From: Ketobacter sp964016105
GTDB taxonomy: Bacteria; Pseudomonadota; Gammaproteobacteria; Pseudomonadales; Ketobacteraceae
Length of the DNA: 64,000 nt
Direction of reading: 5' to 3'
Assembly (NCBI GenBank): GCA_964016105.1
Contig: CAXHEX010000002.1
Span: forward strand, 124,001-188,000
Shown here: one piece after another, positions 53,423 through 61,123 of the stretch
Position numbering within the stretch: the stretch's first letter is position 1
Layout of the letters: every line of letters starts with the position of its first letter
Notes under the pieces: generated by a model
Told to the model about the DNA's origin: nothing
What the model saw: the letters and a program-made list of their open reading frames with translations, nothing else
Databases searched by the model: none
Position numbers and translations under genes: made by a program

Positions 53423-54042
53423 CATTGAGTGGGCATGCCGCTATGAAAGCGAAACTCCGAATCAGCAGATTGTATAAGATACGCCTCCTGCTCTCGGAAA
53501 AATTGAACGCGATCTTCTATATCACCGTCGGCATATTCAATGGCCAAATCAAGATAATCGCGATAATGTCTGCTTTCTGATTTGAGAAGAAATTGATAAT
53601 AGCGTCCTACTTCTGCGTTAGACTCATCTTCAAGTAGAAAAGGGGCAATCGCCGCAAACCGTTCGCAGGAACGAGCCTCTATAAAAGCGCCAATAATCAG
53701 GGTGTCGATCAATTTGTCTGGCTCTTGGTTTCTAACGTGTTTTCGCAGCCCAGAAGCATAACGGGCCGGGCTTAAATGGTCGTAACTAACCCCCTTTTTG
53801 TCCATCAGCTCCAACACCTGTTCAAAGTGCAGTAATTCTTCTCGCGCCAGCTGCGATAGTTTTGCCAGCAAAGCTCGCCTATCCACATATCGGTACATAA
53901 GGTTAAGAGCGGTGGAGGCGGCTTTTTTTTCACAATGGGCGTGATCAATCAACAAGGTGGGAAGATTATTAAGAGCCACTTCAATCCATTGCGGAGGGGT
54001 CACGCACCCTAAAAATTGTTTAATCTCATGAAGGTCTGTCAT
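53419..54042 (-). CDS. miaE: tRNA-(ms2io6A)-hydroxylase MiaE
   Basis: A 207-residue non-haem diiron monooxygenase that hydroxylates the isopentenyl group of ms2i6A-37 in tRNA. Ferritin-like iron motifs are EELLHFEQVLEL (ExxH) and a later ESRHYRDYLDLA (ExxH), with further Glu ligands in ARSCERFAAIAPF. The gene is a single unit, convergent with lpxH. Two adjacent copies of a 14-bp sequence lie just upstream of its start. Confidence 0.93.
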   Translation of the reverse strand: MTDLHEIKQFLGCVTPPQWIEVALNNLPTLLIDHAHCEKKAASTALNLMYRYVDRRALLAKLSQLAREELLHFEQVLELMDKKGVSYDHLSPARYASGLRKHVRNQEPDKLIDTLIIGAFIEARSCERFAAIAPFLLEDESNAEVGRYYQFLLKSESRHYRDYLDLAIEYADGDIEDRVQFFREQEAYLIQSADSEFRFHSGMPTQC

Positions 54043-54051
54043 AGGAAATCA

Positions 54052-54079
54052 CCTGAGTACATGGGCCTGAGTACATGGG
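54052..54079. repeat. Tandem 14-bp duplication upstream of miaE
   Basis: CCTGAGTACATGGG occurs twice head-to-tail (54052-54065 and 54066-54079) without mismatch, 10-37 nt before the miaE ATG. Most simply a slippage duplication in the leader; a regulatory effect is possible but unsupported. Confidence 0.8.
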
Positions 54080-54200
54080 GATGCTTAAGCCGCTGCCACA
54101 TTAACAATTGGACGCAGATTATAAGAGTAATGTAGTGTGAAATCGATTTTTATCCTATGCTTAGCTCCTTCAAACCCCCGGCTGTAAACAAAGTGTCATT

Positions 54201-55112
54201 ATGAGTACCAAAAAAAAGTTGTCTGATAAAGATATACCCGGCAGGTTAGCCGCCGGTGGCCTGAAAGTACTGGGCCAGTTACCCATAGGTACCAGCGGGG
54301 CCTTAGGCAGACAAACGGGACGCATTGCCTGGCATTTGGCCAAGGGCTCAACTAATGTGACCAAGCGCAATTTGGAGCTTTGTTTCCCTGACAAATCCGC
54401 TGAGGATATTGAGAAACTGGCCAAAGAATCCATCATAGAGACCATGATGACCGCCTTTGAGATGGCATCCGCCTGGGTACAACCGGTTGACGAGCTGTTG
54501 AAAAAAATCAGCCACGTTGACAATGAACATATCTACCTAGACGCCCTGAAGACAGGCCGAGGCATCGTTCTTTTGGTTCCCCATTTTGGCAATTGGGAAC
54601 TCTGCAATTACTTTATGGCAAAACAAAACTCAAGCCTGCTTGCCATGTACAAAGCGGGCAAGTCCCCTGCCCTAAATCGGCTTATTCTGCACTCTCGTCA
54701 GCAGATAACAGAAATGGTACCAGCAGACAAAAAGGGCGTTCTGGCCATGTTCAACGCGGTCAAACAAGGAAGAGTCACTGGATTATTACCCGATCAGGAA
54801 CCCTCCATCAAAAGTGGAGTTTGGGCGCCTTTCTTTGGCATCCCCGCACTCACACCCACTTTAGTGAGCAAAGTCCTTCAAAAAACCAACGCAATTGCCA
54901 TGGGATACGGTTGTCAACGCAACCCAGACGGAAAAAGTTATCATATTTTTTACGAAAAAGTTGATGATGCCATCTACAGTGATGACATAGAAACTTCAGC
55001 AACGGCTATGAATCATTGCATCGAGAGGATTATTTTAAGGGACCCGGCCCAATATCAATGGGAATATAAGCGGTTTAAGCGTCGTCCAGATGGTGGGCCT
55101 AACCCTTATTAG
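54201..55112 (+). CDS. Lipid A-type lauroyl/myristoyl acyltransferase (LpxL/HtrB family)
   Basis: A 303-residue lysophospholipid acyltransferase family protein. The catalytic HX4E is VPHFGNWELCNYF (residues 117-129). Also seen are GLLPDQEPSIKSGVWAPFFG and the closing NHCIERIILRDPAQYQWEYKRFK, both typical of LpxL/LpxM. It should add a secondary acyl chain to lipid A at the inner membrane, which fits with lpxH nearby. Unlike classical LpxL, no strong N-terminal membrane helix is evident. Which secondary position it acylates cannot be told. Confidence 0.85.
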   Translation: MSTKKKLSDKDIPGRLAAGGLKVLGQLPIGTSGALGRQTGRIAWHLAKGSTNVTKRNLELCFPDKSAEDIEKLAKESIIETMMTAFEMASAWVQPVDELLKKISHVDNEHIYLDALKTGRGIVLLVPHFGNWELCNYFMAKQNSSLLAMYKAGKSPALNRLILHSRQQITEMVPADKKGVLAMFNAVKQGRVTGLLPDQEPSIKSGVWAPFFGIPALTPTLVSKVLQKTNAIAMGYGCQRNPDGKSYHIFYEKVDDAIYSDDIETSATAMNHCIERIILRDPAQYQWEYKRFKRRPDGGPNPY

Positions 55113-55121
55113 CCCACCAGG

Positions 55122-55739
55122 TCATTGGAAGTAATATTTGGCTCCCACGCCAAAACTGATGGCATCCACATCGAATGGTTTGCTGGAATCGCCTAATACA
55201 TCCAGTAAAGATCGATACTGAATCTCACCAATAATGGACAGCTCAGGTGAATACTTCATCTCTCCGCCCAAGCCAATGTAAAACCCGGTACCACTATCAT
55301 CTGTGCTGGCGCTGCCACCTGGTTTTAAGCCAAAGAACTCTTCTTCCAGCTCAACATCAACTTTATACAGTATCAGTCCACCACGACCGTAGACTTCCAA
55401 CTGGTTCTTCTGTAATAAATTGACAGTCCCACCCAAGAGCAACTCGGTACTATTCAAAGTCAGCTTATAGGAGCCTGTATTGTCCTCTGCTTCATCACTG
55501 TCTGCGTCATTAATACCGGTTAACCCCGCTTCCAATTCAAACTTGGGCGACAGCTCCAAACGCAGGGTACCTTCCAATGACAGCGAACCACCGAAGTCGT
55601 CCCCGTCAGAATCGACAATATCATAGATGGCTTTTAGTGAGCCGTTCAATTGGGGCTCAGATTGGCCATGGGCTGCTGCAGCAATCAAGCACACTGGAAC
55701 AGAAAGCAAGGTTATAACTTTGTTTTTATTTATGCTCAT
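55122..55739 (-). CDS. Small outer-membrane beta-barrel protein, unknown function
   Basis: A 205-residue secreted protein with a Sec signal peptide ending AHG/QS (about residue 25). The rest has alternating-polarity strands (GSLSLEGTLRLELSPKFELE, LTLNSTELLLGG and others), a Gly-rich GFYIGLGGEMKYSPELS and a C-terminal GVGAKYYFQ ending in Phe-Gln, consistent with an eight-stranded outer-membrane barrel. It overlaps the lipoprotein gene by 4 nt (ATGA) and ends the arabinose-type operon. I recognise no named family; a role with the upstream lipid-linked sugar genes is inferred from coupling. Confidence 0.7.
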   Translation of the reverse strand: MSINKNKVITLLSVPVCLIAAAAHGQSEPQLNGSLKAIYDIVDSDGDDFGGSLSLEGTLRLELSPKFELEAGLTGINDADSDEAEDNTGSYKLTLNSTELLLGGTVNLLQKNQLEVYGRGGLILYKVDVELEEEFFGLKPGGSASTDDSGTGFYIGLGGEMKYSPELSIIGEIQYRSLLDVLGDSSKPFDVDAISFGVGAKYYFQ

Positions 55740-56662
55740 AGGGGTTCGTACACCAAGTTAATTGTGGCACTGGAACTGGCAACGGCAAAGCCACCGGTTA
55801 TACCGTCCCCCAACGTACCAGAGACTTCACGAAATAACGTTAGACTCATATCACAATCGGTTACCGCGAAGCTTTCTACTTGAACAGGATCAGGGTTTAT
55901 TAAGCCATAGGTATACTGGCTTACAATGGCACTGGCAATGATAACGCTAAGCTGAGAAACCGCGTCCACCACTGTGGTTAACAACCCGGTATTGGGAATC
56001 AGATCGCCCACGGTAAGTGAGAACGTGCCGGGATCACCGGTGTTGTCGATGATTTGGCTTCTAGCCCAGCTCACACTTCGGCTTTCGGAATTACAGGTGA
56101 GCACCGCCGTTAAGCGCATTTGCTCCGCATTGGGATCCGCCGTCCAATTGAGGGTAATGGCATCGCTGCGGTTGGCGTAACGAGTACCGTCCGCTGGATC
56201 ACTTAAGATCAAAGGTTCGGGAAAATCCAGCTGCGCATTGTAACCGACAAGCTCACCTGGACCCGGGTCCACTAAAAGTTCTTCTGTTGGATACCACCGA
56301 TCCTCCCTGGCACCCTGGGGATCATGTTCCACTTCAAAGTCGACACCGGCACCGGGATTGATTACCGACAGACCAGCCACGTAGTCTCCACCCAGGTTCT
56401 CAATGGAGCGCAGAATAGCGCTGCTGGACTCGGAGTAGGCCTTTACCACGTCTCCCCCAACCAACGCTTTCTTTTCACCGTCGCGATAAACCGACGCGGC
56501 TACCTGAGCTTCAGTACTGCCATAGGGCAAGTTACCCCACACCTCAGCGGATACGCCCACATCGGAAACAGCTTGACGTAAACTATCTGGAGATGAACCG
56601 GTATAACAGGATGTGAGTGCTAAAGTGGATAAAATTAGAAGACCGCACTTTAATCGGATCAT
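55736..56662 (-). CDS. Lipoprotein of unknown function in the DprE-like operon
   Basis: A 308-residue lipoprotein with an obvious lipobox (LALTSC, Cys at residue 19), followed by YTGS, so it should sort to the outer membrane. The body is beta-rich with repeated short segments, GDYVAGLSVINPGAG, DGTRYANRSDAITLNWTADP (an Ig/fibronectin-like strand pattern) and a final GTLGDGITGGFAVASSSATINLVYE. No catalytic motif recognised. Both ends overlap neighbours by 4 nt, so it is translated with the DprE2-like and barrel genes. An export, anchoring or sugar-receiving role is plausible but unproven. Confidence 0.65.
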   Translation of the reverse strand: MIRLKCGLLILSTLALTSCYTGSSPDSLRQAVSDVGVSAEVWGNLPYGSTEAQVAASVYRDGEKKALVGGDVVKAYSESSSAILRSIENLGGDYVAGLSVINPGAGVDFEVEHDPQGAREDRWYPTEELLVDPGPGELVGYNAQLDFPEPLILSDPADGTRYANRSDAITLNWTADPNAEQMRLTAVLTCNSESRSVSWARSQIIDNTGDPGTFSLTVGDLIPNTGLLTTVVDAVSQLSVIIASAIVSQYTYGLINPDPVQVESFAVTDCDMSLTLFREVSGTLGDGITGGFAVASSSATINLVYEPL

Positions 56663-57399
56663 AAGCTTAGTTTCTTAAATATGAATTCGGGTATGTGTTT
56701 AATAATCATCATAATGCCCCACCAGAACCAAGGCAGGTAGACAATATTTCTTTTTTTATCTATTGCGTTCACTATACCAAGGGACACCGCTTCCGGGCTG
56801 GCCCATAAAGGCCCCCCTTTATCAAACCCGGAGGTCATGGGCGTATCGACAAACCCTGGCTTAATTGTTGTAACATGAACGCCCTTTTTAGCCAACCTAT
56901 TCCGTAATCCTTGCAAAAACAGGCTCACCATGCCCTTAGCAGCACCGTATACGTAATTGGATTGCCGCCCTCTATCACCAGCTACAGAAGAAATTACCGC
57001 TATATCTCCCGTACCTTTTTTCTCAAATTCGTTGGCAGCAAGGGTACAAAAAGAAATGACACTAAGTGCATTAGTGTTTATTTCCAATAGGGTCCTGTCT
57101 ATGGAAGACTCACACTCTTTTTGATCCGGTAAAGTACCGTGGGCAACAAAAATACCGTCTATCTTACCCATGACTGATTCGGCTTGCTGCCAGCATTCGG
57201 AATGTTTATCGGTATCAATGACATCCAAGACAAAACAATCAACAGATTGCGCTCCCCTGACCCTCACATCTTGAGCAACGGCATTCAGTTTTTCCTCATT
57301 GCGAGCCACCAGAAAAAGTCCATATCCCCTTTTTGCCCATACCCGACAAACCTCTTCAGCGATGGCAGAGGTTGCTCCTATCACTATCCAGTTTTTCAT
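56659..57399 (-). CDS. DprE2-like decaprenylphosphoryl-2-keto-pentose reductase
   Basis: A 246-residue short-chain dehydrogenase/reductase that should reduce polyprenylphosphoryl-2-keto-ribose to the arabinose epimer. NAD(P)-binding is IGATSAIAEEVC, the catalytic Ser is in VISSVAGDRGR, and Tyr-Lys are in YVYGAAKGM. The C-terminus (MMIIKHIPEFIFKKLSL) matches the MMVLRHIPRSIFRKLPI end I recall for mycobacterial DprE2, beyond generic SDR similarity. The ATG at 57399 overlaps the DprE1-like stop by one base. The other SDR families are the alternative, but the partner gene makes DprE2 much more likely. Confidence 0.82.
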   Translation of the reverse strand: MKNWIVIGATSAIAEEVCRVWAKRGYGLFLVARNEEKLNAVAQDVRVRGAQSVDCFVLDVIDTDKHSECWQQAESVMGKIDGIFVAHGTLPDQKECESSIDRTLLEINTNALSVISFCTLAANEFEKKGTGDIAVISSVAGDRGRQSNYVYGAAKGMVSLFLQGLRNRLAKKGVHVTTIKPGFVDTPMTSGFDKGGPLWASPEAVSLGIVNAIDKKRNIVYLPWFWWGIMMIIKHIPEFIFKKLSL

Positions 57400-58703
57400 T
57401 ATGTTTTTCCCATCACTCTTCGCCAAAAACTTGAGCTTATTCTTGGGTCTTTAAATTTTAAAAACTCTTCCACCTGGGGGTAGAATTTCATGAAATTAGC
57501 AGCGCCCATGTGGGCATCTTTAGCCGGATAGATGGCACCTTCGGCTTGTACTACGATTTCTTCCAATGCATCAAATAGCTGAATCGTTTTGTTTCCTTGG
57601 TAGGGGAAATCCAGAGCCAGAGTCGCCCCTGGGCGGGGAAACGATAGCATACCCGGCGATGGAACATTACCAAACATCTTCAGAACCACCAGAAATGAAC
57701 CACTGCCCGCGGCGGCAATTCTCTCTAACATTTCTTTAATAGCATCATGACTGGATTGGGGAGGCACCACACATTGAAATTGTAAAAAACCTTTCGGCCC
57801 ATACATGAGATTCCAATCCTGGATCCCATCAAGGGGGTAGAAAAATGGCTCATAATGTTGGGTTGACCACTGCCTTTGCTGTAGATGGGAATGGTAATAC
57901 AGTGAATTAAACCCCCGCACCGAGAAGTTATTTACAAGAGACAAAGGCGGCGCAAAAGGAACTCGAAACTGCCTGCTGGGTGGCTGGGGTTTGGGTTGGG
58001 TCACTCGTCCATGGTTGCCGCGAATGAAATGCCCTCTTCCCAATTGGGCACCCGACGCTAAACAGTCCAACCAGGCTACTGTGTATTCAAAATCGTGCTC
58101 GGATTCTTCAGATAACTGAAAAAAATCAGACAGAGTTGAATAGCGAATGGATTCTGTATTTATTGCAGAAGAGCCGACTTTCTTAAGCTGCATTTCGACC
58201 CAGGTGATCAATCCAGTGAGACCTAACCCGCCAATAGTGGCTCTGAACCAATCAGAGTTTTGGGTTGAAGAACAGATTAGCCGGTCGCCATCACTTCGTA
58301 GCAGCTCGAATTGATTGATATGACAGCCGAAAGTACCCGCTACGTGGTGGTTCTTACCATGCACATCGTTGGCTATGGCGCCGCCCACACTGGCAAACTT
58401 GGTACCTGGAGTAACCGGCAGAAACCAACCCTGGGGCTCAACCACCGCTAGTATGTCCGCCAATAATGTACCGGACTCGCAACGAATGATTCCCGTTTCT
58501 GGATCGAAATCCATAAAACGGCGGAGAAATCGGGTTGATAGAACCATCCCCCCTTGATTCATACAGCTGTCGCCATAACTACGGCCGTTACCTTGCGGTA
58601 AAAACTCACCATCCAAAGGTAAACCATCGCTCATCCAATGGATATCAGTGCCTGTTTGTTCCTGATAGGGGAATCGGCCCCATGAAATATAAGGCTTGGG
58701 CAT
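57399..58703 (-). CDS. DprE1-like FAD-dependent decaprenylphosphoryl-ribose 2'-oxidase
   Basis: A 434-residue flavin oxidase of the DprE1 family. The FAD-binding domain has PQGNGRSYGDSC and TPGTKFASVGGAIANDVHGKN with the conserved His of HGKNHH. The substrate domain carries the family Lys (K395, in YPAKDAHMG) that matches K418 of the mycobacterial enzyme. At the position of the mycobacterial benzothiazinone-binding Cys387 this protein has Ala363 (TLALDFP). It should oxidise the 2'-OH of polyprenyl-phospho-ribose. Other aldonolactone-oxidase relatives are possible alternatives, but gene pairing favours DprE1. Confidence 0.85.
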   Translation of the reverse strand: MPKPYISWGRFPYQEQTGTDIHWMSDGLPLDGEFLPQGNGRSYGDSCMNQGGMVLSTRFLRRFMDFDPETGIIRCESGTLLADILAVVEPQGWFLPVTPGTKFASVGGAIANDVHGKNHHVAGTFGCHINQFELLRSDGDRLICSSTQNSDWFRATIGGLGLTGLITWVEMQLKKVGSSAINTESIRYSTLSDFFQLSEESEHDFEYTVAWLDCLASGAQLGRGHFIRGNHGRVTQPKPQPPSRQFRVPFAPPLSLVNNFSVRGFNSLYYHSHLQQRQWSTQHYEPFFYPLDGIQDWNLMYGPKGFLQFQCVVPPQSSHDAIKEMLERIAAAGSGSFLVVLKMFGNVPSPGMLSFPRPGATLALDFPYQGNKTIQLFDALEEIVVQAEGAIYPAKDAHMGAANFMKFYPQVEEFLKFKDPRISSSFWRRVMGKT

Positions 58704-58706
58704 AGG

Positions 58707-60128
58707 CTATACCGCCATCAGCATGAAAGCACCAATGATAGCACCGCACACCAAACTGGCTGTGTCCTTTAATGCAAACAGTATAGGGTCATCATTCATA
58801 TGCCCCCTATGGGCGATAATCCACACCCTACTGACCCAATACAACATCACAAGACAGGTGGGCCACATAATTTCAGGTTGACTGTAAAGACTGCGAATAT
58901 CGGGGCTATTTATATATAAGGCCAGTACTAAAACGGAGATATAGCCACTGGCACCACCAAGAGAAGAAAGTAATTCCACATCTTTGACTTGATAGCCTCT
59001 GCCCAAGGCTTTTTGGGTACTCATATCCCTGAGCTTCATAAGCTCAGTATAGCGTTTCACTATAGCTAGACTTAAAAATACAAAAACCGAAAACGAAAGC
59101 AGCCAAAACGAGAACGCCACGCCGATTGCAGCCACACCGGCCACAATCCTGATGGTGTAGAGTGAAGCCAGCGTAACCACATCAACCATCACCAAACGCT
59201 TCAATTTGAAGCTATAAGCAATGGTGAGGCCATAGTAAGCCAACAGAGTCAAAAAGAACTCAATGGGTAGGAATAAACAGAAAAAGCCGGATAACCCTAG
59301 CAACATGGGTGTTCCAATAATTCCCACCAAAAGCGATAGCGACCCGGCAGCAAATGGTCGATCTTTTTTGGTGGGATGACAGCGATCGTCATTTAAATCT
59401 AACAAATCATTTAAAAAATAAACACTGGATGCGCAAAGGGAGAAAGCGGCAAAAGCCAGCAAGCAGGCTATCACCATATCCGGATCATTCATGCTGTGAG
59501 AAGTGAGTAAAGGCACAAATATCAGGCCATTCTTTACCCACTGATGGACTCTAAGAGCTTTAATATAAAACTTGAAGTGAGGATTAGGCACATGAATGTG
59601 CTTTTCCAAAGGACACAGTTTCTTGGCCTTTGCCGTTAATTGTCCAGTACCCACCACCACCGCAGCGGAACTTTGCTCCCAAACGTTGAGATCTATTTCT
59701 GAATTGCCCGCATAAACATAGCCTGTTTCGGCAAATTGTTTATTTAAAAACTCACGCTTGTTAACTCCCGAGAGATTGATATTTTCATCAGAGGAAAACA
59801 CCGCTTCGAATAACCCCAGGTGATGGGCAATGGCATCTGCATAGCGTTTATTGGATGCGGTGGCCAAATAAAGTAACCGGCCCTGTTGTTTCTGATTTTG
59901 CAAATATTCAAGCACCTCTCCGTTGTAGGGAAGTAAATCAACAGGTATCTCAACACGTTTAGCAATCTCAGCCTTGAGCACCGCTTTTCCCTGCAGCAAC
60001 CAAATCAAAACAAAAATTAAGTTAAACGGATTTTGTTTTATCAGAATCATAAATGATTCCAATAGAAGATCAGTTTTTATCAGTGTTCCATCAAGATCGA
60101 CCACTAGGGGTTGGGATAGTTTGGTCAT
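58707..60128 (-). CDS. HAD phosphatase-UbiA prenyltransferase fusion (DPPR synthase-like)
   Basis: A 473-residue two-domain protein. Residues 1-190 are a haloacid dehalogenase-like phosphatase with DLDGTLIKTD at the catalytic aspartates. Residues 190-473 are a polytopic UbiA-type prenyltransferase with the Asp-rich motif NDLLDLNDDRCHPTKK and RPFAAGSL, very close to decaprenyl-phosphate 5-phosphoribosyltransferase (Rv3806c). The likely chemistry is transfer of phosphoribose to polyprenyl phosphate and then removal of the 5-phosphate, both in one chain. Such HAD-UbiA fusions occur in other bacteria. It starts 3 nt after the flippase-like gene stop and ends 3 nt before the DprE1-like start. Confidence 0.82.
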   Translation of the reverse strand: MTKLSQPLVVDLDGTLIKTDLLLESFMILIKQNPFNLIFVLIWLLQGKAVLKAEIAKRVEIPVDLLPYNGEVLEYLQNQKQQGRLLYLATASNKRYADAIAHHLGLFEAVFSSDENINLSGVNKREFLNKQFAETGYVYAGNSEIDLNVWEQSSAAVVVGTGQLTAKAKKLCPLEKHIHVPNPHFKFYIKALRVHQWVKNGLIFVPLLTSHSMNDPDMVIACLLAFAAFSLCASSVYFLNDLLDLNDDRCHPTKKDRPFAAGSLSLLVGIIGTPMLLGLSGFFCLFLPIEFFLTLLAYYGLTIAYSFKLKRLVMVDVVTLASLYTIRIVAGVAAIGVAFSFWLLSFSVFVFLSLAIVKRYTELMKLRDMSTQKALGRGYQVKDVELLSSLGGASGYISVLVLALYINSPDIRSLYSQPEIMWPTCLVMLYWVSRVWIIAHRGHMNDDPILFALKDTASLVCGAIIGAFMLMAV

Positions 60129-60131
60129 GCA

Positions 60132-61103
60132 CTAGACATCCTGTTCTGCTGATGTTTTTTGAAACACGGGTGTAATACCTTTTGTGGCCAGAAACCCCGC
60201 CACACCGACGCCTATAAACACCGCGAACCACAAAGTCGCTATTCGGCAAATGAGAGTGGCTGCCACGGCAATGGACTTATCGACTCCCAGGGAAATTAAC
60301 AGTAACCCCATCACGGCCTCGGTCGATCCTAATCCCCCTGGAAGAAAAGAGACAGCACCCACTAAAACAGCAACCCCATAAATCCCTACGGCGGCAACAA
60401 ATGTCACATCCTGATTAAGCAGTGTTAGTAAGTACCAAAATCCCACTGCTTCGGCAAACCACGCCACAAAGCCGATGACCATGCCGCCAAGCAGTTGACG
60501 ATTTTTTAATAGTGCAGCGGAAGATTGAATCAATTGTTTTAAATGTACCGTGGCCGCAGCGAGCTTTTGCGGGAGCTTCAGCGAAAGTTTATCCAACATA
60601 GCCGGCAGCCAACGGCTATGTAAAACCGGAAGCGCAGTAATAACCAACATAGCGGTAAGAACCACTACTATGCCATAACCATCAAACAGCACAGCAGCCA
60701 AACTAGCCAGCAAAACAATACTGAGCAAATCCTGAAATCGCTCCACAAAAAAATTGCTAATGGTATTTGCGTAGCCAACACCATGACGCTTTAAATAAAG
60801 AGATCGTACGGTTTCCCCTGCTTTACCAGGTGTGGTAGAGAGAGCAAAGCCGCACAGGTAATAAGATAAATGCAGATAACGGGGCAACTTAATGTTGGTT
60901 AACAGGCGCAAATACCACTCCCAGCGCCAGTACCGTAATCCGTAGTTAACCAGTGATAGTCCCAAAATAATTAGCCAGCCCGTAATCCCAACTTGAGAAA
61001 TAGCTGCTCGTGTAGCTTGAAAATCGCTAATGAACATCGCACCGAAATACAGCCCGATACCCAGTAGGAGAGATAGGAGGATGGGTTTCTGAAAATGCCC
61101 CAT
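60132..61103 (-). CDS. Flippase-like polytopic membrane protein (UPF0104/LPG-flippase domain family)
   Basis: A 323-residue inner-membrane protein with about eight hydrophobic helices of the lysylphosphatidylglycerol-synthase-TM/flippase-like family: SYYLCGFALSTTPGKAGETVRSLYLKR, NFFVERFQDLLSIVLL and FLPGGLGSTEAVMGLLL are family hallmarks. Members move or handle isoprenoid-linked lipids; none can be assigned a substrate from sequence. Here the operon suggests it flips the polyprenyl-phospho-pentose made by its neighbours. The gene starts 20 nt after the TgpA-like stop. The substrate is an inference from context. Confidence 0.75.
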   Translation of the reverse strand: MGHFQKPILLSLLLGIGLYFGAMFISDFQATRAAISQVGITGWLIILGLSLVNYGLRYWRWEWYLRLLTNIKLPRYLHLSYYLCGFALSTTPGKAGETVRSLYLKRHGVGYANTISNFFVERFQDLLSIVLLASLAAVLFDGYGIVVVLTAMLVITALPVLHSRWLPAMLDKLSLKLPQKLAAATVHLKQLIQSSAALLKNRQLLGGMVIGFVAWFAEAVGFWYLLTLLNQDVTFVAAVGIYGVAVLVGAVSFLPGGLGSTEAVMGLLLISLGVDKSIAVAATLICRIATLWFAVFIGVGVAGFLATKGITPVFQKTSAEQDV

Positions 61104-61123
61104 GAAAAGTGTCCGATACTTCG

